Positions 44,060 through 53,416 of a DNA stretch of 64,000 bases are shown here, in pieces. The DNA comes from Lysinibacillus macroides. Lineage in GTDB: Bacteria > Bacillota > Bacilli > Bacillales_A > Planococcaceae. Each line of letters starts with the position of its first letter. Positions within the stretch are counted from its first letter, which is position 1. Location of the stretch: the NCBI RefSeq assembly GCF_001281525.1, contig NZ_LGCI01000010.1, positions 159,348 through 223,347 on the forward strand, written 5' to 3'. The position numbers and the translations under genes were made by a program. The notes under the pieces were generated by a model, which saw nothing but the letters and a program-made list of their open reading frames with translations, did no database searches and was not told where the DNA came from.

Positions 44060-45293
44060 CTACATAACTCCCCTTTTGTACACCAGGGAAGCAGGCAAAC
44101 ACTGCACTGCCTCGATGGGTAATATATTCATTCATTTTATCCATACGTCCTAAGCTATTTTGGACGGCGATAAATTGAGCTGGGTCTTTTTGAAACGAGA
44201 TAAATAGCAGTCCCGCATCATGGGCACCTGTATTTGACAGCACCCCTGATGCATAGGAATAAGAGCGTCGTAACATCCGTGCATCTGATTTACGCGCTAA
44301 GTGAACATGTGAAGTATCAGGTATAATATAGTCGCCTTTATCATCCTTCGCCTCTATATCAAAATCATCAAATTCATTTTCTTTACCAAGAGGTGCACCA
44401 CTATCACGGTAGCGCCCAAATGTTGCCTCTTGATCCTTTAAAGATGTACGATCCCATGTTTCGAGATGCATTTGAATTTTTCGGGCAATTAAATAGGAGC
44501 CGTTTTTGAGCCAGCCCTTATCCACCCACACAGTTTTATGTAAGTCCTGCTCATCCGTTATAGCTGGGTTCACTGTGCCGTCCTTAAAAGCAAAAAGGTT
44601 ACGAGGTGTTCCTCCTTCTGCTGGAAACGCATTAAAACCAGCCTGTGACCATTTAATCGCTACTTTACCAGACGCAGCGCGCACTAAATTACGCACAGCA
44701 TGGAATGCCACCTGTGGATCATCTGCACAGGCCTGAATGCATAAATCACCGCCTGTCCATTCTTGCTGAAGCTGATCCTTCGGGAAATGCGGTAAATCCT
44801 TTAGCTCTGCTGGCTTAACATGCTGCATACCTAGCTTATCAAACAAGGACGGACCAGCCCCAATTGTTAGTGATAAATGGGCGGCATCTAAGCCCTTGGC
44901 CTCACCTGTATCCCCTGGTGGCACTCTTGTATTGGTAGTCATCTCCACCATTTGTTCACCATTCATTAAGCGCACCATCAACGGTGTCCATTGCTGAAAC
45001 AATTGCTGCAATTCCTTTTGGGATGTCACTAACACATCCAGGGACGCAAAGTAAATATTAGTCTGGACAGGCGTTATAATACCAGTCTGATGCTTGCCAT
45101 AAAAATCCACTTTATGCTTAGCTGTTGTGCTATCAGCAACAGGCTCAAAAATATTATAGCCCATTGCCTTCATCACCCCGCCGAAGCCCGAGGCACCAAC
45201 AGCTACCCCTGCTACACCAACACCTGTTAGCTTCAACATATCACGTCTTGAGATTTTTTTATCAATCCATTTTTCATCATTTGACGTTGTCAT
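44034..45293 (-). CDS. efeB: EfeB, Tat-exported Dyp-type haem peroxidase
   Basis: A 419-residue Dyp-type peroxidase. The twin-arginine signal KISRRDMLKLTG and a hydrophobic stretch (GVGVAGVAVGASG) direct folded export. The GxxDG motif appears as AFKDGTVNP, and the proximal haem histidine lies in DTSHVHLARKSD. It is thought to oxidise ferrous iron or handle haem outside the cell for EfeU. It starts 6 bp after efeO ends. Confidence 0.94.
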   Translation of the reverse strand: MTTSNDEKWIDKKISRRDMLKLTGVGVAGVAVGASGFGGVMKAMGYNIFEPVADSTTAKHKVDFYGKHQTGIITPVQTNIYFASLDVLVTSQKELQQLFQQWTPLMVRLMNGEQMVEMTTNTRVPPGDTGEAKGLDAAHLSLTIGAGPSLFDKLGMQHVKPAELKDLPHFPKDQLQQEWTGGDLCIQACADDPQVAFHAVRNLVRAASGKVAIKWSQAGFNAFPAEGGTPRNLFAFKDGTVNPAITDEQDLHKTVWVDKGWLKNGSYLIARKIQMHLETWDRTSLKDQEATFGRYRDSGAPLGKENEFDDFDIEAKDDKGDYIIPDTSHVHLARKSDARMLRRSYSYASGVLSNTGAHDAGLLFISFQKDPAQFIAVQNSLGRMDKMNEYITHRGSAVFACFPGVQKGSYVGEALFNAL

Positions 45294-45299
45294 GTATGC

Positions 45300-46169
45300 T
45301 CACTCCAAAATAATACCCATTTGACTTAATGGCTCTCCAAGCTGATTCACCGCTGCCGCAAGTGCTTTCGTGTTTTCCTCCGTTAATGCCTCATAGGATA
45401 CATAACCACCATCAGCCGTTGTATGCTGTGCTAATAAATCGTCCACTGCTTTGAATTTTTCATCAAGCGTTGCCACTAATGTGGAATCTTTCGCTTCTAA
45501 TTTTGAGCGTAAAATCTCAAAGATTTTTTCGGCGCCTTCAATATTCGCTTTAAAATCATAAAGGTCTGTATGAGAGTAAATTTCTTCCTCACCTGTAATT
45601 TTAGATGTTGATACTTCATTTAATAAATCTACTGCACCTGTAATCATTAAGTCAGGTGTCACTTCCACTGTTTGCACAAGTGCATGCAATTCCTTCGCAT
45701 CTGCAAGAAGCTGATCTGCTACAGCTTCATAACCTTTTGTTGTATTTTCTTCCCATAGTGCATACTCAAGCTTATGGTAGCCTGACCATTCTTCCTCGCC
45801 TTTACCTTCTTCTTGGATATCTGCTAAACGTCCATCAATACGAGGGTCAAGATCACCAAAGCTTTCTGCGATTGGCTCTGAACGTTCAAAATACATACGC
45901 GCTGGCGCATACGCTGCTTTCGCCCCTTCAATATCGCCTGCCTTAAATAGATTCACGAATTTTTCTGTGTCCAGTAAAAATTGATCCATTTGCTCTAGCG
46001 CAAATTGTTGATAGGCTGATAGTTCAGTAGATAAATCCACCTCTTGTGTAGCTTGCTCTGCCTGTTCTGTTGCTGGCTTGTCCTCTTTTTTTACTTCCTC
46101 TGTATTGCCACAGCCAGCCATTAAAAGACCACCTGCCACTACCACAGATAACAATGCTTTATATTCCAT
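45300..46169 (-). CDS. efeO: EfeO, iron-binding lipoprotein of the M75 family
   Basis: A 289-residue lipoprotein (lipobox LLMAGCGN). The M75/imelysin-like domain carries the conserved HKLEYALWEE segment. It lacks the N-terminal cupredoxin domain of E. coli EfeO, as in the Gram-positive (EfeM) form. It captures iron at the surface for EfeU. It is first in the operon, 39 bp after a perfect Fur box. Confidence 0.93.
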   Translation of the reverse strand: MEYKALLSVVVAGGLLMAGCGNTEEVKKEDKPATEQAEQATQEVDLSTELSAYQQFALEQMDQFLLDTEKFVNLFKAGDIEGAKAAYAPARMYFERSEPIAESFGDLDPRIDGRLADIQEEGKGEEEWSGYHKLEYALWEENTTKGYEAVADQLLADAKELHALVQTVEVTPDLMITGAVDLLNEVSTSKITGEEEIYSHTDLYDFKANIEGAEKIFEILRSKLEAKDSTLVATLDEKFKAVDDLLAQHTTADGGYVSYEALTEENTKALAAAVNQLGEPLSQMGIILE

Positions 46170-46207
46170 ACTTCCTACCTACTTTCCAGTTAATTTTATA
46201 CTTCGAA

Positions 46208-46222
46208 TGATAATGATTATCA
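46208..46222. promoter_or_regulatory. Fur box of the efe operon
   Basis: TGATAATGATTATCA is a perfect 7-1-7 Fur site just upstream of efeO, predicting iron repression. Confidence 0.9.
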
Positions 46223-46254
46223 CAATTGATTACAAGCCTATTTTTAATTAAAAG

Positions 46255-46312
46255 AAAAAAACGTCATTTTTCAGTTGATCTTTACAAACAACTAGAAAAA
46301 AGACGTTTTTTC
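46255..46312 (-). terminator. Terminator of the MFS gene
   Basis: AAAAAACGTC pairs with GACGTTTTTT, extended by inner TTTTTC/GAAAAA and GTTG/CAAC pairs. It lies 20 bp past the MFS stop. Confidence 0.85.
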
Positions 46313-46332
46313 TACAATATAATGATTCTAAT

Positions 46333-47532
46333 CTACAAAATTTTTGCTTGTTTCAAATTTTCATGCTTTCCGTGTAAGAAGTAATAGAGCACAATCGACA
46401 CTAAAATAACAAAGACCATCGAAAAGAAAATCGAGCCATAGCCCATAGAAGGTACAAATAAGCCTAAGAAATAAGGCCCGACACCTAAGCCTAAATCATA
46501 AAAAATAAAATACGTAGATGTCGCAAGTCCTAAACGCTCATTTGGTGTTACTTTGATGGCAATTGCCTGTGCCACCGAGTTGAAGTTTCCATAGCCAATC
46601 CCGATACAAGCGGCAGCGATTAAAAAGGCAATCGTTGTTGTTGCTGAGCTAAAGGCATACATGCCAATTGCAAACAGCACTAAGCATGGATAGATAATGA
46701 TATTCGCCCCTCTTGTATCAAGCAATTTCCCTGTAAATGGACGTGTAGCCAAAATGACAATGGCATAGATAATAAAGAAGTAGCTACCTGCTGCTACTAA
46801 ATTTAGCTCCTTTGCATAAAACGTCATAAACGACATGACACCTGAATAAGCAAAGCCAATCACAAGTGCCACAAAGGCAATCGGTACGGCGCGCATTTCA
46901 ATAAAGTTCGTCACTTTAAAGCCTGCCTTCACCGCTGTATCCTTCGCTTTTTTCGGCGCATCTGGCACGGTCACCATGAAATACATAAAGAAACAAATAA
47001 TAGCTAAAACAGAATCAACTACAAAGATCATACGATAATCTTCAAACAGCTGTGTCAATAATATCCCGATAAATGGACCAATGGCTGTGGCTAAAATGGC
47101 GCTTAAGCTATAATAACCAATCCCTTCCCCACGACGATCAGCTGGTAAAATTTGTGCAATAATAGTACCTGTTGCTGTACTTGCAATCCCTAGCGCAATC
47201 CCCTGTACTAAACGATTGACCATCAGCAGCGGTAAATTGCCTGCTATAAAATAAGACATTGTTGATAACATAAATAATAATAGTCCACAAAATAATGTTT
47301 TTTTGCTACCCCAGTCTCCAATAATACGCCCTGTCCCAAGACGACCTAATAGTGTCCCGATAATAAAAATACTTGATACTAGCCCTGCTGTACTTGTAGA
47401 GGCATGAAAATGCTCCACCGCATATGCTGCTATCGTGACCATTAATAAATAAAAGATTAACGTAATGGTAAAATTAATAAGTGAGACAATTAAAAAATCC
47501 TTTGTCCATAGTTTCGTTCTGGTTGCTTCCAC
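46333..47532 (-). CDS. MFS efflux transporter
   Basis: A 399-residue, 12-helix major facilitator. The signature between helices 2 and 3 is FIIGTLLGRLGTGRIIGDWG, and an RxxQG-like segment follows (NRLVQGIALGIAST). I place the start at GTG 47,530-47,532, ten bases after AATAGGAGAG; a longer frame would overlap the regulator. It follows a MarR gene with 11 bp spacing, a typical drug-efflux arrangement. Confidence 0.9.
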   Translation of the reverse strand: MEATRTKLWTKDFLIVSLINFTITLIFYLLMVTIAAYAVEHFHASTSTAGLVSSIFIIGTLLGRLGTGRIIGDWGSKKTLFCGLLLFMLSTMSYFIAGNLPLLMVNRLVQGIALGIASTATGTIIAQILPADRRGEGIGYYSLSAILATAIGPFIGILLTQLFEDYRMIFVVDSVLAIICFFMYFMVTVPDAPKKAKDTAVKAGFKVTNFIEMRAVPIAFVALVIGFAYSGVMSFMTFYAKELNLVAAGSYFFIIYAIVILATRPFTGKLLDTRGANIIIYPCLVLFAIGMYAFSSATTTIAFLIAAACIGIGYGNFNSVAQAIAIKVTPNERLGLATSTYFIFYDLGLGVGPYFLGLFVPSMGYGSIFFSMVFVILVSIVLYYFLHGKHENLKQAKIL

Positions 47533-47543
47533 GTTACTCTCTC

Positions 47544-47972
47544 CTATTGATTGATATTCATACAAATTCTAGCTAAAACCTGTGTCGCAATGTCAATATC
47601 TTGCTTGGGCACACCTGCTAGTGCCTGCTCAAAAAACGATTTTAGCTGTAATTGAATTTTCTGCACAAGCTCCTCCCCATAGGGCGATAAGTGCACAAGC
47701 TTTTCACGCTTATCCTTGCCTGTCGTTGTTTCTACATAGCCTAGCTCTATCAATTTATGAACAAGCTTTGTAACACTTGGCTTCTCAATCGTCATAAAAT
47801 TAGCAATTTCTACAAAAGAATGTGGTCCTTTATCGTTTAAGAAACGAAGCACTGCCCATTGCGAGCTATATAACTGATATGGTTCAAGCTGAATATTCAG
47901 CTGCTTAATAAATGGTCTGTACATTAAACGGTACTGATTGAAAAAATCCTGTTCAATCGTCAACAATATCAC
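47544..47972 (-). CDS. MarR-family transcriptional regulator
   Basis: A 142-residue MarR protein. The winged helix is clear: SSQWAVLRFLNDKGPHSFVE, IEKPSVTKLVHKLIELGYVE, DKREKLVHLSPYGEEL. It probably represses itself and the MFS gene through the inverted repeat just upstream. The ribosome site is AAAGGAAGTGATATTG. Confidence 0.92.
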   Translation of the reverse strand: MILLTIEQDFFNQYRLMYRPFIKQLNIQLEPYQLYSSQWAVLRFLNDKGPHSFVEIANFMTIEKPSVTKLVHKLIELGYVETTTGKDKREKLVHLSPYGEELVQKIQLQLKSFFEQALAGVPKQDIDIATQVLARICMNINQ

Positions 47973-47983
47973 TTCCTTTTAAA

Positions 47984-48000
47984 TTAGTTAGCCTAACTAA
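47984..48000. promoter_or_regulatory. MarR operator
   Basis: A perfect inverted repeat TTAGTTA-GCC-TAACTAA directly before the marR-like gene's ribosome site. Confidence 0.75.
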
Positions 48001-48090
48001 CTATATACCCCGAATTCACATTTGTCTAGTAAGAAATTAGAAAATATGTACTATAATCATATTAGACCGCTTAAATTGGTAGCTTTTCCT

Positions 48091-49013
48091 TTAAGGTATA
48101 ATCCAATATTTTCGATGTCTTTTAGTGCCCTCTGCTTTTAAGGGCAGTTGCTGCAAAAATTTATACGCTCTATTTGGAGAATCAATAGCAAAAAACTCGC
48201 AAAAGCTTTTATTGGTCAGCATAGATCCAACTAATAAATGATAATCCTCTAATGTTCGATACAACGCATCGTAGGCAAATCCATTTTTTATAACGATAGC
48301 GCAAACATTGCCCATTGGCTACATAGCCCCCCCTTTATTATTTCTTGCAGCGGCACTTTCATTTCTTTTGTCACTTTTTGATGCATCGACAAAAGTAGCA
48401 TAGCAAATCGAAACAGCTTCTTTGTATCCTTCTCCAACAGTGGATATTGCTGTAGTCATTTTTACATATGTGTTACGCAAGTCTGTAACATGAAAAATCG
48501 ACTGCTCTCTAAAACTTTCTATTAAAATCCCGTTTTTCGATGCTACCACAACGGCATGTAGGACAGGCAAATCAAGGCACTCCTGCTGTAACAGCGATTT
48601 CATCCACGTCACATGCCGGGCAACCTGCTGAAACGGATCAGTCATACTTTCCTTTCACCACACCTTCTGCTGTTGTACGCGAAAATTGTGAAAATGCTGC
48701 ATGATATGAAAGAATACCTGTTATATTTTTAATCTCTAAAATAAGGGCAGAGAAAAATAGTATCCATTTGATGGGTAGTGCCAAGGCGATTTATTGTCTG
48801 GAAGTTATGAAGAAAATAATGTGGGGAAGGTAACTCGATTTCTAGCCATTCCGCATCCACTCGCTGTTCGCCAGCAAAGCCTGCTTGGATACGCCGTAAG
48901 TACTCATCATAATTTTTATACTCGTGATAGCTACTAGGCAATCTTCGGATCATTGCTTCTAAATATTTTTTGTAATTCTGATGGTTGTCGTGCCAATATA
49001 AACATCTATTCAC
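48091..49013 (-). pseudogene. NERD-domain protein, frameshifted
   Basis: Read together, three frames make one NERD (nuclease-related) protein: MNRCLYWHDNHQ..AGFAGEQRVDAEWLEIELP..TTHQMDTIF, then (shift near 48,755) SALILEIKNITGILSYHAAF..EGVVKG, then (shift near 48,650) SMTDPFQQVARHVTWMKSLL to a stop at 48,319, and a last frame to 48,091. The catalytic-type E-x-K of the NERD domain (LEIKN) is preserved but out of frame. Two frameshifts and a stop argue against function. The family's role is unknown, possibly nucleic-acid processing. Confidence 0.8.
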
Positions 49014-49036
49014 CTCCTACCAACATTATATAAAAA

Positions 49037-49062
49037 AAGAACCTCAGCAAAGGAGGTTCCTA
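49037..49062. terminator. Hairpin after the YppG-like gene
   Basis: AGGAACCTCC-type stem (GAACCTC with GAGGTTC) with A/T-rich sides, just upstream of the NERD pseudogene. A terminator is likely, mainly for minus-strand transcripts. Confidence 0.6.
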
Positions 49063-49159
49063 AAAATTTGTAATCTATATTTTGTAAAATAAATTTTTAA
49101 TTACATTTTAGTAGATAAAAAGTCTGGATATTTGAGCCGAAACAAGCGTTCATTATTAT

Positions 49160-49300
49160 TTTTCTGCTCTTTATCCATCACTTTGCACGAGCTATCCGCT
49201 ACGTAGCGCGGTTCCTTCACTTTCTCTGCTCTATCCGTCACTCTGCGCGGACTATCCGCTTCTTTCTTTATTCTATCCGCTCCACAGTGCGATTCCTACA
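49160..49300. repeat. Degenerate CTATCCGC repeats
   Basis: Within 140 bp the motif CTATCCGC/T recurs (GAGCTATCCGCTACG, GCTCTATCCGTCACTCTGCG, GGACTATCCGCTTC, TTCTATCCGCTCC), alternating with GCGCGG-like blocks about 25-40 bp apart. It lies in the 300-bp gap between two minus-strand genes, with no ORF. It looks like a dispersed intergenic repeat. Confidence 0.55.
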
Positions 49301-49316
49301 ACTTCTATGCATCCAT

Positions 49317-49547
49317 TTATCTAAATAAACTCAACAAAGAGCCCATTTGTCTTAGCATATTTACGCCATTTGTAATTGTTCCGACATGCCCCATAATGGT
49401 ATTGACATGGTCTGGTAGTCTACCTTGTGATGGCTGATTGGGAGAAACGTAGGGCTGCATCTGTCTAGCTCGATAAGGAGGGCCAAAGTTTTGGCGATAC
49501 CTTGGCGGATAAGGTCTTCTTCTGGGTTGTGGCTGAAAAAATGGCAT
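49317..49547 (-). CDS. YppG-like small Pro/Arg-rich protein
   Basis: A 76-residue basic protein: an N-terminal Pro/Arg/Tyr-rich tail (FFQPQPRRRPYPPRYRQNFG) and a C-terminal helix VNTIMGHVGTITNGVNMLRQ MGSLLSLF, the arrangement of YppG/YqfQ proteins of spore-formers. The start follows ATAGGGGGTGAATGG. Role unknown, possibly sporulation-associated. Confidence 0.6.
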   Translation of the reverse strand: MPFFQPQPRRRPYPPRYRQNFGPPYRARQMQPYVSPNQPSQGRLPDHVNTIMGHVGTITNGVNMLRQMGSLLSLFR

Positions 49548-49694
49548 CCATTCACCCCCTATCTATCATGTTTTACTAGTATATGTAGAAAGATTGAACG
49601 TGCATTAGACTTTTGAAGAAGTAGAAAAAAATATCAATCTCTAGTGATTTGCAGTGTGTAGCTAGCTTTCTTTTCATATCATAAGAAAAAGAAG

Positions 49695-50402
49695 GTGATT
49701 CTCATTCAAGATTCGTCGTATCTCGATTTTTTAGCTAAATTTGGTGTTGGCGGTGCACATCCTGGCGGCATTCAGCTCTCAAAGGAACTATTGAGGGCAG
49801 AAAACATTCAGCAAACCTCACATATTTTAGATGTTGGGTGTGGCACAGGTCAAACGGCGGCTTATTTGGCGGCTTCCTATCAAGCAAACGTAACAGCTCT
49901 CGATAGCCACCCCCTTATGGTAGCCAAAGCAAGGCAAAGAATGCATAAAGCTCGATTACCTGTCCAAGTTATACAAGGTTCGATTGAGCAACTACCATTA
50001 CCAGATCAATCCTTTGATTTAATTATTGCTGAATCTGTACTGGCATTTGTTCCGCAGCAACGTGCTTTACAAGAAATATATCGTTTATTAAAGCCTTGTG
50101 GTCGATTTATTGCCATTGAATGCACCATTCCTCCATCCCTGCCCATTTTGCTAGCCAAGACAATCCAGCAATTTTATGGATTTGAGGCGCTTCTGACGAA
50201 AAAGGAGTGGGTTGATAAATTGCAACAGGCTGGCTTTCAAGCGATCCGTATCCAAAAAAATAAAACGATCTCCTCTCCCCCTGAATTTCAGCTCTCCAAA
50301 GATATTGAACCTGCCCTTTATCAAGTAATGGAGCAACATATGAGGATGAATGAAAAATATGAAAATAGTTTGGACTATCGTATTTATTCCTGCACAAAAT
50401 GA
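49695..50402 (+). CDS. Class I SAM-dependent methyltransferase
   Basis: A 235-residue methyltransferase. SAM-binding motif I is HILDVGCGTGQTAAYLA (about 46-62), motif II VTALDSHPLMVAKARQRM, and the post-motif LPLPDQSFDLIIAESVLAFV. These fit the UbiE/Methyltransf_11 group. The GTG at 49,695 follows AAAAAGAAG, but an alternative initiation codon a few codons later behind GAAGGTGA cannot be excluded. Substrate unknown. Confidence 0.85.
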   Translation: MILIQDSSYLDFLAKFGVGGAHPGGIQLSKELLRAENIQQTSHILDVGCGTGQTAAYLAASYQANVTALDSHPLMVAKARQRMHKARLPVQVIQGSIEQLPLPDQSFDLIIAESVLAFVPQQRALQEIYRLLKPCGRFIAIECTIPPSLPILLAKTIQQFYGFEALLTKKEWVDKLQQAGFQAIRIQKNKTISSPPEFQLSKDIEPALYQVMEQHMRMNEKYENSLDYRIYSCTK

Positions 50403-50495
50403 CACCTGTCATAAAAATCCTTTGACTGCTGTGAATAGGTTTTCTTTTTGCGTTTTCTTATCATATATGTAAGAAGACAAAGAAAGAGGGATACT

Positions 50496-51629
50496 ATGAT
50501 GCAAATACAGCAAAGACTACCCTTTATTGATATCGTAAGAGGATTCGCTGTTTTAGGAACACTTGGCACAAACATTTGGATTTTTGCTTATCTAGGAGAT
50601 TTATCGTATATCACAACGGCTAACTATGCTGGTTGGTGGTCTTTTAACGATTTTTTAAGAATGATCGTCTTATTTTTGGTGAACGGTAAGTTGCTTGGGC
50701 TTTTAACAATTATGTTTGGCGTAGGCTTACAGTTAAAATATCAGCAAGCATTAAGAAAGGGCAATGCTTGGCCCGGTGTCTATCTTTGGACAATTGCCTT
50801 TTTAGGGTTGGAAGGGCTGCTTCATTACATACTTGTGATGGAGTACGATATTTTAATGAGCTATGCTGTTACAGCTTTTATCGTTGCCTTTATCCTCAGA
50901 TTGGGTGACAAAGTCATGACATGGACCTTCTATCTAATTGGTGGCTTTCACATCCTTCTGATCCTTCTTATTTTTATTAGCACCTTACAAGGAGCTGCTA
51001 TTTCCTTGAATGGTATGGAAACCGTTGCTCCATTGTATGAAAACGGTACATGGCTTGCACAGGTACAGCATCGCCTGACGAACTTTTTATTTTATCGCAC
51101 AGAAGCTATTTTTATTATCCCTATGAATATCTTTTTATTTTTACTTGGTGTGAAGTTTATGCGTAATGGCGTGTTTTCACCAACGGATAAAGGGCGTCAA
51201 GCTCGCCAAAAGCTATTTAGGATTGGCGTTTACATCGGCATTCCCTTTAATCTTCTTATTTTTATACCAGGAGGTCTTTTTGACTTACCTGTTCGTTATG
51301 TATGTGCACCGATTTTATCAATTGGTTATATTGGAATTTTAGGTAAACTGGTAGAATATAAGAGGTTAGACTGGCTTTGGCAACGCTTTGAAGATGTCGG
51401 CAAAATGTCGTTGAGCTGTTATATCCTCCAAAATGTGCTAGCATCTATTATTTTTTATGGTTGGGGACTTGGCTTAGGTGGGCAATTAAATAGTAGTCTC
51501 ATCATTATTATTTGGCTAACCCTGTCCTTCCTACAACTTATGATAGCGTCAACTTGGATACAGCGATTTCATACCGGTCCGATGGAATGGCTCCGTAAAA
51601 AAATGATGCAAGCCATGACGCCTCATTAA
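50496..51629 (+). CDS. DUF418 membrane protein
   Basis: A 377-residue membrane protein with about eight to ten helices. The N-terminal RLPFIDIVRGFAVLGTLGTN and the C-terminal DUF418 segment (VGKMSLSCYILQNVLASIIF) are typical of YeiB-like proteins. The start at 50,496 follows AAAGAGGGATACT; the longer frame from 50,448 lies before this site. It is followed, in the same direction, by a two-component system that may regulate or sense through it. Confidence 0.88.
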   Translation: MMQIQQRLPFIDIVRGFAVLGTLGTNIWIFAYLGDLSYITTANYAGWWSFNDFLRMIVLFLVNGKLLGLLTIMFGVGLQLKYQQALRKGNAWPGVYLWTIAFLGLEGLLHYILVMEYDILMSYAVTAFIVAFILRLGDKVMTWTFYLIGGFHILLILLIFISTLQGAAISLNGMETVAPLYENGTWLAQVQHRLTNFLFYRTEAIFIIPMNIFLFLLGVKFMRNGVFSPTDKGRQARQKLFRIGVYIGIPFNLLIFIPGGLFDLPVRYVCAPILSIGYIGILGKLVEYKRLDWLWQRFEDVGKMSLSCYILQNVLASIIFYGWGLGLGGQLNSSLIIIIWLTLSFLQLMIASTWIQRFHTGPMEWLRKKMMQAMTPH

Positions 51630-51648
51630 AGAAAGGATGGTGTAGGCA

Positions 51649-52752
51649 ATAAACATTTATCCAAATGACCAAGCAAGACATTATTTAATTATTGATGCAG
51701 TATCCTTGATTTTCCTTATAACGCTCGTCTTAGGGTCAAATTCGGCAATTCCATTTGGTGTTAAAATAGCGATTCTCATCGTGTATCTAGTGGCTTTTTA
51801 TAGTGCTTTATGGCATCGAGATTGGAAGCTACTCCTTGCTTCATTCGTTGGCTTCATACTTATTGCGATATTAGGTATTTACGAGGATGTATATATGCTT
51901 ATCTTCGGTTTTACCTTTGCTGATTTACTTGGAAGAGCTAAAGCAAAATGGCAGATTGCGTGTGGTATGTTAGGCATTGCTGGAATGTTCCTTACAGTCA
52001 TGTGGCTGGAAACAGGTTCGCTTTTACACATCGAATCACAGCTATTAATACCAATGATGATGATTCAATTAGTGTTCCCTATACTTATTTATTTTGTAGA
52101 AAAATCAAAGAACCTGCAATCTGAACTGGCTGAGGTGAACACACAGCTTGTTCAGCAGGAGGAAAGACAGCGTATTGCTAGAGATCTTCATGATACAATT
52201 GGTCATACACTAATGATGATTAAAGTGAAAACAGAACTGACTACAAAACTTATTGATCGTGATCCTACAAGCGTTAAGCAAGAATTAAATGATATATTAT
52301 CCACAACGCGTACAGCCTTAAAACAAGTACGTGAGCTAGTGTCTGATATGAATTTTATTTCGTTACAAACGGAGCTTGTCCATTGCCAGCAGCTTTTACG
52401 AAGCGCCAATATTACGACGACCCTTAGTAACCATTATCCAAATACCGTTCTTTCAAGTGTGGAGGAAACGATGCTAGCTTTATGTGTACGTGAAGCCACG
52501 ACAAATATACTCAAGCATAGTAAGGCAAAAAATTGCCGTATTACGATACAATGTCAAAATGGTCAGTACACGCTTGCTATCAAAGACGATGGGATTGGAC
52601 TACAAAATAAAGGATTCGGCAATGGGATCAACTCGATGCAAGAAAGAATGCATGTTCTTCAAGGTTATGCCTTATTTGAAGGGGATACAACGACAGGTAC
52701 AAGCGTGTTATTCAGCATACCTATTCAAAATGGAAAGGAGCCTCCGACATGA
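51649..52752 (+). CDS. DesK-type sensor histidine kinase (start codon ATA or lost)
   Basis: The frame reads INIYPNDQARHYLIIDAVS then five or six membrane helices (about 20-150), a short coiled coil, the HisKA_3 H-box ARDLHDTIGHTLMM and an ATPase domain with N-box CVREATTNILKHSKAKN and G-box KDDGIGLQNKGFGNG. It is of the DesK/NarL-partner class. The codon spaced correctly after GAAAGGATGGTG is ATA (51,649-51,651); the first ordinary codon in frame is TTG at 51,706, inside the first membrane helix and without a ribosome site. Either ATA initiates or the start has been lost. It overlaps the response-regulator gene by four bases. Confidence 0.82.
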   Translation: MNIYPNDQARHYLIIDAVSLIFLITLVLGSNSAIPFGVKIAILIVYLVAFYSALWHRDWKLLLASFVGFILIAILGIYEDVYMLIFGFTFADLLGRAKAKWQIACGMLGIAGMFLTVMWLETGSLLHIESQLLIPMMMIQLVFPILIYFVEKSKNLQSELAEVNTQLVQQEERQRIARDLHDTIGHTLMMIKVKTELTTKLIDRDPTSVKQELNDILSTTRTALKQVRELVSDMNFISLQTELVHCQQLLRSANITTTLSNHYPNTVLSSVEETMLALCVREATTNILKHSKAKNCRITIQCQNGQYTLAIKDDGIGLQNKGFGNGINSMQERMHVLQGYALFEGDTTTGTSVLFSIPIQNGKEPPT

Positions 52753-53354
52753 TACGTGTTTTACTAGCAGAGGACCAACAAATGTTACGTGGTGCCTTAA
52801 CATCACTGTTAGCATTTGAGCCTGATATTGAGGTAATCGCTGAAGTTGCGGATGGGCAACAAGCGTGGGACTATATCCAGCAGGAGCTACCTGATCTTTG
52901 TCTTGTCGATATTGAAATGCCCAATCTATCAGGCTTAGCGCTTGCTGAAAAAATAAAACAAGCAAACTTGCCCTGTAAAGTAATGATTGTGACAACCTTT
53001 GCACGACCTGGTTATTTACAGAAAGCCATGGAATGTGAGGTACATGGCTACCTATTGAAGGATGAGCCGATTGATTATTTAATCGCTACGATTCGGAAAA
53101 TTATGCAGGGAGAAAGGGTGGTCAGTAAGGATTTAGCGGCTACCTTGTTTATGAAGGAGCAAAACCCTTTAAATGAACGAGAGATTACAGTGCTACAGCT
53201 TGTTAAAGAAGGCTTAACCACCCAAGAGATCAGTAAACAATTATTTTTAACAAAAGGCACCATCCGTAATTATTTATCGACCGCTATTCAAAAGCTACAG
53301 GTTGAATCGAGACAGCAAGCTGCTCAAGTTGCTAGTGACAAAGGCTGGTTATGA
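52749..53354 (+). CDS. NarL/DesR-family response regulator
   Basis: A 201-residue response regulator. The receiver has the acidic pair AEDQ, phospho-acceptor Asp in LCLVDIEMPNLSG (about residue 55) and a Lys in YLLKDE. The LuxR-type HTH is LNEREITVLQLVKEGLTTQE..FLTKGTIRNYLSTAIQKL. The ATG overlaps the kinase stop (ATGA), so they form a coupled pair. Target genes are unknown; DesR relatives control membrane-lipid desaturation or transport genes. Confidence 0.93.
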   Translation: MIRVLLAEDQQMLRGALTSLLAFEPDIEVIAEVADGQQAWDYIQQELPDLCLVDIEMPNLSGLALAEKIKQANLPCKVMIVTTFARPGYLQKAMECEVHGYLLKDEPIDYLIATIRKIMQGERVVSKDLAATLFMKEQNPLNEREITVLQLVKEGLTTQEISKQLFLTKGTIRNYLSTAIQKLQVESRQQAAQVASDKGWL

Positions 53355-53359
53355 TTATA

Positions 53360-53392
53360 ATAGACAAAGTCAAAAAATTCGACTTTGTCTAT
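53360..53392 (+). terminator. Terminator of the two-component operon
   Basis: ATAGACAAAGTC pairs perfectly with GACTTTGTCTAT over a 9-nt loop; the T-tail is short. Confidence 0.8.
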
Positions 53393-53416
53393 AATTCAGA
53401 AAGTATATTATATTTT

